The notes below the pieces were generated by a model. That model saw only the letters and a program-made list of their open reading frames with translations, was not told the origin of the DNA and did not search any database. The position numbers and the translations under genes are program-made. Of a stretch of DNA of 64,000 nucleotides, positions 44,322-53,329 are shown one piece after another (the stretch's first letter is position 1; each line of letters opens with the position of its first letter). The stretch is taken from positions 17,132 through 81,131 of the forward strand of contig CAVOGC010000011.1 of assembly GCA_963695105.1 (NCBI GenBank). Direction: 5' to 3'. The stretch comes from Competibacter sp963695105 (GTDB lineage Bacteria; Pseudomonadota; Gammaproteobacteria; Competibacterales; Competibacteraceae).

Positions 44322-45839
44322 TTAACCCGCTTCTCCAGGAAGAGCGCCCATTTCGTTTCGGACAGTTCCATCCTCATCCCGTACCAAACAATCCACCACC
44401 ATCCCACTCTCTTCTTCCACCAGTTCCACGATCAGCGGCATCCGGCCCAAAGCATGGGTGGCGCAGGACAGGCAGGGATCGTAGGCGCGCACCGCCACTT
44501 CGATCTGGTTCAGTAGCGGTTCGGTCAGTTCCTTGCCATCCAGATAGTGCTCCGCCACTTGGCGGATGGATTCGTTCATCGCCTGATTGTTGTTGGTGGT
44601 GGACACGATCAGGTTGGCCTTCTCGATCAAGCCATCTTCGTTGATGCGGTAATGGTGGAACAGCGTACCGCGCGGCGCCTCGATCACACCGATCCCTTCC
44701 TCGCGCTCATCTCGCCGCGCGTGACCCGTTCCTCACCGAAGATATCCGGATCGAGCAGCAGATCCTTGATCGCCTCGGTGGCGTGCAACAACTCGATCAT
44801 CCGCGCCCAGTGGTAGGCCAAGGTCATATGGACCGGCTGACCATCGCCCAGCGCCATGAACTCCCGCCGCTCCTCCTCGGCCAGCGGCGTGGGAATAAAA
44901 TCGCAATTGTTGATCCGCGCCAGCGGTCCGACCCGATACCAGCCCTGCTCCGGTCCCAGTGAATTGATGAACGGAAACTTCATGTAGCTCCACGGCTTCA
45001 CCTGCTCGCGGATCACCTGGGAATAGCGCCGGTAATCCAGCTTGTCGAACAGGATTTCGCCGTGCTCGTTCTTGGCTCGCAAGCCGCCATGATAAAGATC
45101 CAACCCGCCGTCGGCGCGCACCAAACTGAGGTAATTGGAGCGGATGGTAGCGAAATAGGTGAAATAACCGGGGTTCACCTGGTATGCCTGCTTGACCAGC
45201 TTGAGGATGCCGCGACCCCACTGGATCATCAGGTCGAGATCGGCCAGCAGGTAATTGCGCTCCCGCAGGGTCAGCGCCTTGTTGACTCCGCCCGGAATCG
45301 CCCCGGTGCCGTGAATGCGCTTGCCGGCGGTGACCCGGATGACCTCCTGACCGTACTTGCGCAACCGCACGCCCTGGCGGGCGATATCGGGATAATCGGC
45401 CATCACCCCGCCTACATTGCGATGCGCGGCGGGATCGTCAAAATCGAACAGGAAATCCGGCGAGGCCAAATGAAAGAAATGCACGGCGTGCGATTGCAGG
45501 GTCTGCCCGTAGTGCATCAGCCGGCGGATTTTCTCGGCGGTCGGCGTGAGTTTCCCGCGCTCCGACCAACTGATCCACCGCCTTGGCCGCCGCCAAGTGG
45601 TGGCTGACCGGACAGATGCCGCACAATCGCTGCACCACCACCGGCACTTCCCAGTACGGCCGGCCCTGGATGAATTTCTCGAAGCCACGAAATTCGACGA
45701 TATGCAACCGCGCCTGGCGGATGTGATGGTCCTTGTCCGTCAGCAGCGTGACCTTGCCATGCCCCTCGACCCGGCTCAGCGGGTCGATGGCGATCCGACA
45801 CAAGTATTCCGGCCGGGCGGCCGTTTCCAGATCACTCAT
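44322..45839 (-). pseudogene. hoxH: NAD-reducing hydrogenase large subunit HoxH, two frameshifts
   Basis: Three frames in series make one [NiFe] large subunit of about 505 residues. Part 1 has IDPLSRVEGHGKV and the first nickel motif RLCGICPVSHHLAAAKAVDQ. Part 2 runs from KLTPTAEKIRRLMHYGQ to DIFGEERVTRGE. Part 3 has GIGVIEAPRGTLFHHY and the second nickel motif DPCLSCATHALG with the maturation cut after His. The first break is one extra base at about 45557; the second is one missing base at about 44708. All metal ligands (two CxxC pairs) are intact across the parts. As written, no functional enzyme would be made. Confidence 0.9.
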
Positions 45840-45851
45840 GGCGCGCCTCGC

Positions 45852-46394
45852 TCAATCGTAATGAATTTGGGTATAGGACAGCGCGACCGGCTGGCCGGAC
45901 AGCAACTGGCTGACGAAAGTCCAGATGGTGTCCGCCGAGGGCGGGCAGCCGGGCAGAAAGTAGTCGATCTTGACCACCTCATGCACCGGATGCACTTGGT
46001 CGAGCAGCAGCGGAATTTCCGGGTCGTTGGGAATTTGCGGGTTGACCAGGCCAACCCCGCGCAGGTAGGATTCCTCCAGACAGTCCTTGAGCGCGAACTG
46101 ATTGCGCATCGCCGGAATGCCGCCGTTCAGCGCGCAGGCCCCGATCGCGATCAACGTCTTGCAGCGCGCCCGAAACTCCATCAGCACATGGACGTTCTCG
46201 GCGTTGCAGACCCCGCCCTCGATCAGGCCGATGTCGCACTCGCCCAACTCCTTGATATCGGTCAATGGGCTGCGATCCAGTTCCACCCGCTCGACCAAAT
46301 CGAACAACCGCTCGTCCAGATCCAGCAGCGACATGTGACAGCCAAAGCAGCCGGCCAGCGAACAGGTGGCGACTTTCAGGCGCGGCTCAATCAT
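45852..46394 (-). CDS. hoxY: NAD-reducing hydrogenase small subunit HoxY
   Basis: A 180-residue [NiFe]-hydrogenase small subunit. It carries the proximal [4Fe-4S] cluster ligands: CSLAGCFGCHMSLLD (C11, C16, C19), GACALNGGIP and PGCPPSADT. The short form without distal clusters or Tat signal is typical of cytoplasmic HoxY. It pairs with HoxH and passes electrons to the HoxFU diaphorase. Its start overlaps the hoxU end by eight bases, and hoxH starts 12 bases downstream. This gene is intact, unlike hoxH and hoxW. Confidence 0.93.
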   Translation of the reverse strand: MIEPRLKVATCSLAGCFGCHMSLLDLDERLFDLVERVELDRSPLTDIKELGECDIGLIEGGVCNAENVHVLMEFRARCKTLIAIGACALNGGIPAMRNQFALKDCLEESYLRGVGLVNPQIPNDPEIPLLLDQVHPVHEVVKIDYFLPGCPPSADTIWTFVSQLLSGQPVALSYTQIHYD

Positions 46395-47127
46395 GGCGGC
46401 GTCCTCCCCGGCTTTCCGGCACCTGCGCCACGTCGCCGACCATGCTGATCGGCTTGCGATCGTACAGCCGCTGGCCGATGGGCGTCTCGTAGCCTCGGTG
46501 CTTGATCAGGATCGTTCCGGTCGGACAGACTTGGGCGGCCTTGTCGTGGACGCTGAACGGGGTGGCGCCCAACTGGCCCGAGGGCGTGTTGACCACCAAC
46601 CGCGCCTGGATGCCGCGCCCCTGCACCGCGAAGATATTTTTACCATCCACGTCGCGGCTGGCCCGCACGCACAGTTCGCACAGGATGCAGCGGTTGAAGT
46701 CGATCACCGCCTCGGGATGGGAGGCGTCCACCGGCCGGCGAGGATAAAAGTGCGTGTAGTGCGGCGCTAGCATCCCGACGTAATAGGCCACCGCCTGCAA
46801 CTGACAGGCTCCACTCTTCTCGCAGGCCGGACAGACATGGTTGCCCTCGACAAACAACATTTGCAGAATGCCGCGGCGAATTTCGCGCAACTCCTCGGTT
46901 GCGCTCTGCACGGTCAGACCGACCGCCGCCGGCGTGGTGCAAGCCGCCCGCACCCGACCGTTGACCTTGACCAGACAGACCCGGCAACTGCCGTGTGGGG
47001 TGAACTCCGGGTTGAAGCACAGATGCGGGATGTAGACGCCGGCGTCCAGCGCCGCCGCCATGAGCGTCTGGCCGTCCTCAAACGGCACCTGCCGCCCGTC
47101 CAGGGTGAAATGCGGTTGCTCGCTCAT
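46387..47127 (-). CDS. hoxU: NAD-reducing hydrogenase diaphorase small subunit HoxU
   Basis: A 246-residue iron-sulfur protein related to the N-terminus of NuoG. It has a [2Fe-2S] ferredoxin domain (CFNPEFTPHGSCRVCLVK and AACTTP), a His/Cys [4Fe-4S] site (GNHVCPACEKSGACQLQ) and a further cysteine cluster motif (CILCELCVRAS). It carries electrons between HoxY and HoxF in the cytoplasmic complex. Its ATG overlaps the hoxF stop by four bases. The length is normal for Ralstonia-type HoxU. Confidence 0.93.
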   Translation of the reverse strand: MSEQPHFTLDGRQVPFEDGQTLMAAALDAGVYIPHLCFNPEFTPHGSCRVCLVKVNGRVRAACTTPAAVGLTVQSATEELREIRRGILQMLFVEGNHVCPACEKSGACQLQAVAYYVGMLAPHYTHFYPRRPVDASHPEAVIDFNRCILCELCVRASRDVDGKNIFAVQGRGIQARLVVNTPSGQLGATPFSVHDKAAQVCPTGTILIKHRGYETPIGQRLYDRKPISMVGDVAQVPESRGGRRHD

Positions 47128-48941
47128 GGCATCGCTCTCAGCAGTAGATCCTGCTCATTTAGATAGGCCCCCGGATCGCGCCGGCCGGTCAGTTGTCGGG
47201 CTTCCTCCAACGCCGCGTTCAAATCGAAGGCCGGCTCGTAGGCGGTGGAACGCAGCCGTCGCTCGTAGGCTTCCGGGAATTCATCGAGGCTGTCGAGCAC
47301 CGGATTGGGCGCGGTCTGGCCCAGTCCGCAATGACAGGCCACCTGCATGATTCGCCCCAGCTTGCGCATCTCCTCCAGATCGAAGCGGGTGCCGTGGCCG
47401 GTATGCACCTTGGCGACCAGGTCGCGCATCAGCGAGGTGCCGACCCGGCACGGCGTGCAGAATCCGCAGCTTTCGTGGACAAAGAACTGGGTGAAGTTGC
47501 GGATGCCGTCGAGGATATCGCGACTCCGGTTGAACACCATGAACGAACCGCCGGTAGCCAGATCCTCGAAGCAGATGCGCCGCCCGAACTGTTTGGCGGA
47601 AACCATGTGCCCGGCGGGACCGGCCATCTGGATGCCTTGGGCATCCCGCGCGCCGCAATCCTCCAACACCCGCTGCACGGTGACGCCGAACGGGTATTCG
47701 TAAATCCCCGGCCGCTCGCAGTCGCCGCTGAGGCTGAGCAGCTTGGTGCCCTTGGATTCGGTGGTGCCGCGACTGGCGAACCAGTCGCCGCCCTCCACCG
47801 CGATCTTGGCGGCGACGGCGAAGGTTTCGACGTTGTTGACCACGGTCGGCTGGTTCAGATAGCCGTGGGTAGTCGGGAACGGCGGGCGGATGCGCGGCAC
47901 GCCATGCTTGCCTTCCAGCGACTCGATCAGCGCCGACTCCTCGCCGCAGACGTAGGCCCCGGCGCCGAGATGGATGTCGATGTCGAAGTTGAAGCTGGTA
48001 TCGCCGAGAATGGTCTCGCCCAGCAGCCCCACTTCGCGGCGGCGTTGCAGGGTTTCCCGCAGGGCGTCCAGCAGGTAACGGTACTCGCCGCGCAGGTAGA
48101 CGAAACCCTGGCGGGCGCCGATCACCCGGCCGCACAGCGTCATGCCCTCGAACACCAGATCGGCGAAGTCCTGCATCAGCACCCGGTCCTTGAAGGTGCC
48201 CGGTTCGCCTTCGTCGGCGTTGCAGACCACGTATTTCACCTCGCCGGGCGCATTGCGGCAGGCAATCCACTTGGCGGCCGATTTGTAGCCGGCGCCACCT
48301 TGGCCGCGCAGTCCAGACTTGACCAGTTCCTCCAACATCGCTTCCGGGCCGCGCTTCAACGCCGCCCGCACGGCCGCGCCGTCGGCGAAATGGCGGCCCA
48401 GCAGAACATCGGCGCGGCGAATGTTGCTGGTCACCTCGAAAAACTCGCGCGGCCACTGCTCCAGCGCCGTTCGGCTGTTGACCAGTTCCACGATGCGGTC
48501 CAGTCGAGGCCGGTCGAGCCGGGTCAGCGTGTAGCCATTCACCAGCGCGGCCGGACCCTGGTCGCACATGCCCGTGCAGGAAGTGGTGCCGACGCTGACC
48601 ACCCCGTCGGTACGGGTCTCGCCGATCCCGATGCCGAGCCGCTCGCACAGGTAATGGAGCAACCCACGGTTGCCGAGCATCCGGTCGGTGATGTTGTCGC
48701 TGAACAGGATGTCGTAGGAACCGCGCGGGTCGGTGTAGAGAAAGGAATAGAACTCGGCGACGCTGCGCACCTTGTCCGGGGACAGGCCCAGTTCCTCGGC
48801 CACTTGGTCCAGCGTTTCGGACGGAAGCCAGGTCAGGTGGTCCTGCACGTCCCGCAGCACCTGCAACAGCCGGGTCGGTAACCCGCCATGGCGCCGCACG
48901 ACATCGTGGACCGTCTGGGCAAACGTCATGGGTTCCGCCAT
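47124..48941 (-). CDS. hoxF: NAD-reducing hydrogenase diaphorase large subunit HoxF
   Basis: A 605-residue fusion of a NuoE-like domain (1-165) and a NuoF-like domain (170-600), as in Ralstonia HoxF. The NuoE-like part keeps only the second cysteine pair (TTSCTGMC, C122 and C126); the first pair is absent. The NuoF part shows the FMN site GLRGQGGAGYKSAAKW (210-225), the NAD site GAGAYVCGEESALIESLEG and the [4Fe-4S] ligands SCGFCTPCR plus CHCGLG. It reduces NAD+ with electrons from H2. The start follows GGAGGTGATCC directly and heads the hoxF-U-Y-H-W operon. No separate hoxE or hoxI is present. Confidence 0.94.
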   Translation of the reverse strand: MAEPMTFAQTVHDVVRRHGGLPTRLLQVLRDVQDHLTWLPSETLDQVAEELGLSPDKVRSVAEFYSFLYTDPRGSYDILFSDNITDRMLGNRGLLHYLCERLGIGIGETRTDGVVSVGTTSCTGMCDQGPAALVNGYTLTRLDRPRLDRIVELVNSRTALEQWPREFFEVTSNIRRADVLLGRHFADGAAVRAALKRGPEAMLEELVKSGLRGQGGAGYKSAAKWIACRNAPGEVKYVVCNADEGEPGTFKDRVLMQDFADLVFEGMTLCGRVIGARQGFVYLRGEYRYLLDALRETLQRRREVGLLGETILGDTSFNFDIDIHLGAGAYVCGEESALIESLEGKHGVPRIRPPFPTTHGYLNQPTVVNNVETFAVAAKIAVEGGDWFASRGTTESKGTKLLSLSGDCERPGIYEYPFGVTVQRVLEDCGARDAQGIQMAGPAGHMVSAKQFGRRICFEDLATGGSFMVFNRSRDILDGIRNFTQFFVHESCGFCTPCRVGTSLMRDLVAKVHTGHGTRFDLEEMRKLGRIMQVACHCGLGQTAPNPVLDSLDEFPEAYERRLRSTAYEPAFDLNAALEEARQLTGRRDPGAYLNEQDLLLRAMP

Positions 48942-49713
48942 GGATCACCTCCGTCGTTCGCGGCCGATCCAGCACAGCGCATGGACGGCCTGTTTTCAAG
49001 CCGGTTTTATCCAGTCAATAACGTCTCGCAGGATACTCCAAACCTCATCAAAAAACTTGTTTTCCGTATGGTTGAAAACGATCTTCCCAAAATGACTGCC
49101 GAGGACAACTCGCCCAGAGCGAGGTGAACTACCACATTGAAGGTGCTCCAAAAGGACGCCGCCGAAAATCCGCCTCAACGATGATCAACCGTCAGAGTCG
49201 GTTGGACGATGCCAGGCACCACGAAACCGCGTCCATCAGTTGCAAAGCATTTGGTGGCCGGTCATCGGGGGCATCCAGACACGGTGAAAAAAGATCGCCA
49301 AGACCGGCGGCGGCGCCTGCGCGCGCGGAGATCTGATGACCAAACCGTCTCCGCCCTCTTTAATAATTTTACACTTTAAATCAAAAAGATAAATTCAATC
49401 GGACCTTAATATCAGCAAAATTGGTTTGCATGACTCGCCGGAGCGTTGTAAAACTAAAAGGAGAAAAATGTAATCCAGTAGTTACTTATTTTGATTTTCC
49501 TCATCCCGAACGTTGTTTATCCAACGACTGAACCACCCACTGGTCCGGGTTCTAGCTGAATCGACCGGATGCCGATAAGCCATTGATTACGCTGTCTCGC
49601 TGACCCGTTCGATTCCCATTTGGCAGTACCGGATTTGGACGCACCGCCGACAATGATTTCATTGGTCATGAGCAGATCTCGAGCTCAGCGCAATCGCAAA
49701 CTGAATCTCCCCA
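48942..49713. other. long intergenic region between divergent hoxF and proV
   Basis: About 770 bases lie between the divergent starts of hoxF and proV. It must contain the promoters of both operons. The middle (about 49340-49500) is AT-rich compared with its surroundings. Short frames exist on both strands, such as one at 49124-49336, but I see no similarity or convincing ribosome site for them. A start-stop pair (ATG TAA at 49468) follows AAAGGAG and is probably chance. I cannot assign -10/-35 boxes with confidence. Confidence 0.5.
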
Positions 49714-50913
49714 ATGAACGTCAAAATTGCGATCAGAAAGCTTTACAAGATTTTCGGGGATAATCCCAAGATTGCCCTGCCACTCCTGGAACAGGGCGTG
49801 GACAAGGCGAAAATTTTCGAACGCACTGGCCAAAGCGTCGGCGTCATGAACGCCAGCTTCGATATCCATGAAGGCGAGATTTTCGTCATCATGGGCCTGT
49901 CCGGCTCCGGTAAATCCACGCTGGTGCGCTTGCTGAATCGACTGATCGAACCCACCTCGGGACAAATCATGGTCGACGACGAGGACATCGCCGTTTTGCC
50001 CGAGGAGGGGCTGCGTAACCTGCGGCGGCGCAAAATGAGCATGGTGTTTCAGTCTTTCGCGTTGCTGCCACACCTCAACGTCATCGATAACGCCGCTTTC
50101 GGGCTGGAACTGTCGGCGGTTCCGCGCGCGACCCGCTACGAACGCGCCTTGGCGGCGCTGGATCAGGTCGGGTTGAAAGCCTATGCCGAAAGCTATCCGG
50201 ACGAACTCTCCGGCGGCATGAAACAGCGGGTCGGGTTGGCCCGAGCCTTGGCCAACGATCCCGACATTCTACTGATGGACGAGGCATTCTCCGCTCTCGA
50301 CCCACTCATCCGATCGGAAATGCAGGATCAGTTGCTGGACCTGCAAACCCAGCAAAAGCGCACCATCGTGTTTATTTCTCACGATCTGGACGAAGCCATG
50401 CGCATCGGCGATCGCATTGCAATCATGGAAGGCGGACGGGTCGTGCAGGTGGGGACGCCGGAAGACATCCTGCGCAATCCAGCCGATGATTACGTCAGTT
50501 CGTTCTTCCGGGGCGTGGATACGTCCAAGGTGCTCACCGCCCGCGATGTGGCGCGCACCGAACATGCGACGCTGATTGATCGCGAAGGCACCGGCATCCG
50601 CGCCGCTCTGCAACAACTTTCCGGCCGTTTTGAGGATTATGGGTATGTGGTCGGCCCGAACCGGGTGTTTCATGGCGTGGTGTCCGCCGATTCGCTGCGC
50701 GCGGCGGGCCGGGACGAAGGGGTCCCGCTCAAACAAGCCTTCCTGCCGGATCTTGACCCTATTCCGGTCGATACGCCCCTGAATGAGTTGTTGTGCAAAG
50801 TCGCGCAGGCGCCCTGCGGCGTACCGGTGATCGACGAGAATAAGCGTTACCTGGGCGTGGTCACCAAGGCCAATCTGTTACTGGCGTTGAACGGCGAGGA
50901 GGAGTTGTTATGA
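49714..50913 (+). CDS. proV: glycine betaine/proline ABC transporter ATP-binding protein ProV
   Basis: A 399-residue ABC ATPase. It has the ProV-type N-terminus (IRKLYKIFG...GVDKAKIFERTGQSVGV split by a variable segment), Walker A GLSGSGKST, signature LSGGMKQRVGLARAL and Walker B ILLMDEAFSALDPL. A C-terminal tandem CBS region (about 285-399) senses ionic strength in this family. It energises import of osmoprotectants through ProW. Its stop overlaps the proW start by four bases. The ribosome site before the ATG is weak. Confidence 0.95.
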   Translation: MNVKIAIRKLYKIFGDNPKIALPLLEQGVDKAKIFERTGQSVGVMNASFDIHEGEIFVIMGLSGSGKSTLVRLLNRLIEPTSGQIMVDDEDIAVLPEEGLRNLRRRKMSMVFQSFALLPHLNVIDNAAFGLELSAVPRATRYERALAALDQVGLKAYAESYPDELSGGMKQRVGLARALANDPDILLMDEAFSALDPLIRSEMQDQLLDLQTQQKRTIVFISHDLDEAMRIGDRIAIMEGGRVVQVGTPEDILRNPADDYVSSFFRGVDTSKVLTARDVARTEHATLIDREGTGIRAALQQLSGRFEDYGYVVGPNRVFHGVVSADSLRAAGRDEGVPLKQAFLPDLDPIPVDTPLNELLCKVAQAPCGVPVIDENKRYLGVVTKANLLLALNGEEELL

Positions 50914-52010
50914 GCACCGAAAACCCTTGGGACACGCCGGCTGAATCGACACCTTCCTCAGCGCCCAGCACGGGGACAGCCGGCGATGCGCCGATGGCCA
51001 ACCCCTGGGGCAGCAGCGAGCCCGCATCCACGTCCGCGCCAGCAGATACCGATTGGTTGACCACGCCGTCCGCCGTTGAAGAGCCCACCGCATTCAACTG
51101 GCTCGATCCCTTCCAAGAGACGCTTATTCCCCTGAATCTCTGGGTGGATCAGGGTCTGGACTGGCTGGTGGATAACTTTCGCCCCGTGTTCCAGGCGATC
51201 CGTTGGCCAATCGACGCCATCCTGACCTCCGTTGAATCCACGCTGCTAGCGGCGCCAGACCTGCTGATCATTCTGATATTCGTGCTGCTGGCCTGGCAGA
51301 TGGTCGGACGCCGATTGGCGGTGGGTACACTGATCTCGCTGGTGATCGTCGGGCTGATCGGCGCCTGGTCCGAGGCGATGGTGACCCTGGCCCTGGTGTT
51401 GACCTCGGTATTTTTCTGCATACTGGTTGGATTGCCGCTGGGCATCTGGCTGGCCCGCAACGATCGAGCGCTGGCGATATTTCGCCCCATTCTGGACGCC
51501 ATGCAGACCACGCCGGCGTTCGTGTATCTGGTGCCCATCGTCATGCTGTTCGGGATCGGCAACGTCCCCGGCGTGGTGGTCACCATCATCTTTGCGCTGC
51601 CGCCGCTGATTCGCCTGACCAACCTGGGCATTCGCCAGGTTCCGGCGGACTTGGTGGAAGCCGCCCAAGCATTCGGCGCCAGCCCACGCCAACTGCTCTA
51701 CAAGGTCCAGATTCCCCTGGCGATGCCCAATATCATGGCGGGCGTCAATCAAACCCTGATGCTGGCTCTATCCATGGTGGTGATCGCCTCGATGATCGCC
51801 GTGGGCGGTTTGGGCCAGATGGTGTTGCGCGGAATCGGACGTCTGGACATGGGGTTGGCGACGGTGGGAGGCGTCGGCATTGTGCTGCTGGCCATCATCC
51901 TCGACCGGCTCACCCAATCCTTCGGCGCCGATACCCGCCACCGGGAAGCTCGCCACTGGTACCAACAGGGTCCAGCAGGTCTCGTTTACCGTTTGCTGGG
52001 TCGCCATTAA
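50910..52010 (+). CDS. proW: glycine betaine/proline ABC transporter permease ProW
   Basis: A 366-residue permease. The long polar N-terminus starts NPWDTPAES and repeats an NPWG-like motif; the same NPWDT start occurs in E. coli ProW. It is followed by WLDPFQETLIPLNLWVDQG and about seven spans. The region DAMQTTPAFVYLVPIVMLFG through AVGGLGQMVLRGIGRLDMG matches E. coli ProW closely. It forms the inner-membrane channel with ProV and receives betaine from ProX. It is coupled to proV by an ATGA overlap. Confidence 0.95.
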   Translation: MSTENPWDTPAESTPSSAPSTGTAGDAPMANPWGSSEPASTSAPADTDWLTTPSAVEEPTAFNWLDPFQETLIPLNLWVDQGLDWLVDNFRPVFQAIRWPIDAILTSVESTLLAAPDLLIILIFVLLAWQMVGRRLAVGTLISLVIVGLIGAWSEAMVTLALVLTSVFFCILVGLPLGIWLARNDRALAIFRPILDAMQTTPAFVYLVPIVMLFGIGNVPGVVVTIIFALPPLIRLTNLGIRQVPADLVEAAQAFGASPRQLLYKVQIPLAMPNIMAGVNQTLMLALSMVVIASMIAVGGLGQMVLRGIGRLDMGLATVGGVGIVLLAIILDRLTQSFGADTRHREARHWYQQGPAGLVYRLLGRH

Positions 52011-52089
52011 CGGTGCGGAAACGCATCCCCCACCGGGGTGTTGACGGCGCCCCCATCCTTAATCCCGCTTCGGAAAGAAGGAGAGATGC

Positions 52090-53115
52090 ATGAGATATTT
52101 CACGACTCAATGGGCCTGCCTGAAAGGGTTTGTCGCTACATTACTGACCTTGTGCCTGTGGTCCGCGGGCGCTCAGGCGGTGGATCTGCCTGGAAAGGGC
52201 ATCACCGTTCAACCCCTGAAAAGTTCGATTGCGGAAGAAACCTTCCAGACCCTGCTGGTGATGAAGGCGTTGGAGCGCCTCGGCTATGAGGTCAAACCGA
52301 TCAAGGAAGTCGAATATGCCACCGCGCATATTGCGATCGCCAATGGTGACGGTACGTTCCTGGCGGATCACTGGGATCCGATCCATGTGGATTTCTATAC
52401 CAAGGCCGGCGGCGCCGACAAGATTTACCGGGAAGGCGTTTACTCCCCCGGTTCGGTGCAGGGCTATCTGATCGATAAGAAAACCGCCGATCAATACAAG
52501 ATTACCCATATTGACCAACTCAAGGACCCGAAACTGGCCAAGCTATTCGATACCAACGGCGACGGCAAGGCGGATCTATCCGGCTGTAATCCGGGCTGGG
52601 GTTGCGAAAAGGTGATCGAGCATCAATTGGGTGCTTTCGGCCTACGGGACACGGTTACTCACAATCAGGGCAGTTATTCAGCGATCATCGCCGACACCAT
52701 CACCCGCTTCAAGCAGGGCCAGCCGGTGCTGTACTACACTTGGACGCCCTACTGGGTTTCAGGCGTGATGGTGCCCGGACGCGATGTAGTGTGGTTGCAG
52801 GTGCCATTTTCTTCGCTACCGGGGGAGCGCAAGGATGTGGATACGACCCTGCCGAGCGGCCAGAATTACGGTTTCCAGGCCAACGATCAGCGCATCATCG
52901 CCAATCTGAAGTTTGCGCGGGAAAATCCCGCCGCCGCCAAGCTGTTCTCGATCATGAAGATCAGCATCAACGACATCAACGCGCAGAACCTAAGAATGCG
53001 TAACGGCGAAAAGAGCATGGCCGACATCGAACGCCACACCGATGCCTGGATCAAGGGTCACCAGGAAACCTTTGACGGCTGGATTCAGGAGGCACTCAAG
53101 GCCGCTCAAGGCTAA
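52090..53115 (+). CDS. proX: glycine betaine-binding periplasmic protein ProX
   Basis: A 341-residue OpuAC-type binding protein with a signal peptide ending SAGAQA (residue about 30). Tryptophans that could form the betaine cage are visible: DHWDPIHVDFY and YYTWTPYWVSGVM. CNPGWGCEKV holds a likely disulfide as in ProX. GAAGGAG precedes the ATG. It is third in proVWX, 79 bases after proW, so a separate mRNA ratio for the abundant binding protein is possible. Confidence 0.95.
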   Translation: MRYFTTQWACLKGFVATLLTLCLWSAGAQAVDLPGKGITVQPLKSSIAEETFQTLLVMKALERLGYEVKPIKEVEYATAHIAIANGDGTFLADHWDPIHVDFYTKAGGADKIYREGVYSPGSVQGYLIDKKTADQYKITHIDQLKDPKLAKLFDTNGDGKADLSGCNPGWGCEKVIEHQLGAFGLRDTVTHNQGSYSAIIADTITRFKQGQPVLYYTWTPYWVSGVMVPGRDVVWLQVPFSSLPGERKDVDTTLPSGQNYGFQANDQRIIANLKFARENPAAAKLFSIMKISINDINAQNLRMRNGEKSMADIERHTDAWIKGHQETFDGWIQEALKAAQG

Positions 53116-53329
53116 ATATTGAGTTTTTTCTTGTAGGGTGAAAACAGGTCCTCCCAACAGGAGGGAACATGTTGGAGCAGAGTTGAGTCAAAAATGGTGG
53201 ATGCTAAATCGCGGCGCGCGCGCTCCAAGCCGACTTTCGGTCGAGCAGCGTGGCCGCTATGGCATTACCGCGAAATTGCAGGCACTATTTTCATTTTGCC
53301 GCCAATATCACCGGAGACAAGACGCCGCC

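Noticed and set aside
44322..45839. Programmed ribosomal frameshifting in hoxH
   Set aside because: Two shifts in opposite senses would be needed, and neither site has a slippery heptamer or Shine-Dalgarno-like stimulator.
49124..49336. Small plus-strand frame in the hoxF-proV gap
   Set aside because: No similarity recognised, no ribosome site, and biased low-complexity composition.
49461..49473. AAAGGAG followed by ATG TAA, a start-stop pair
   Set aside because: Attractive as a regulatory minimal frame, but it is about 240 bases from proV and has no supporting structure; chance is likely.
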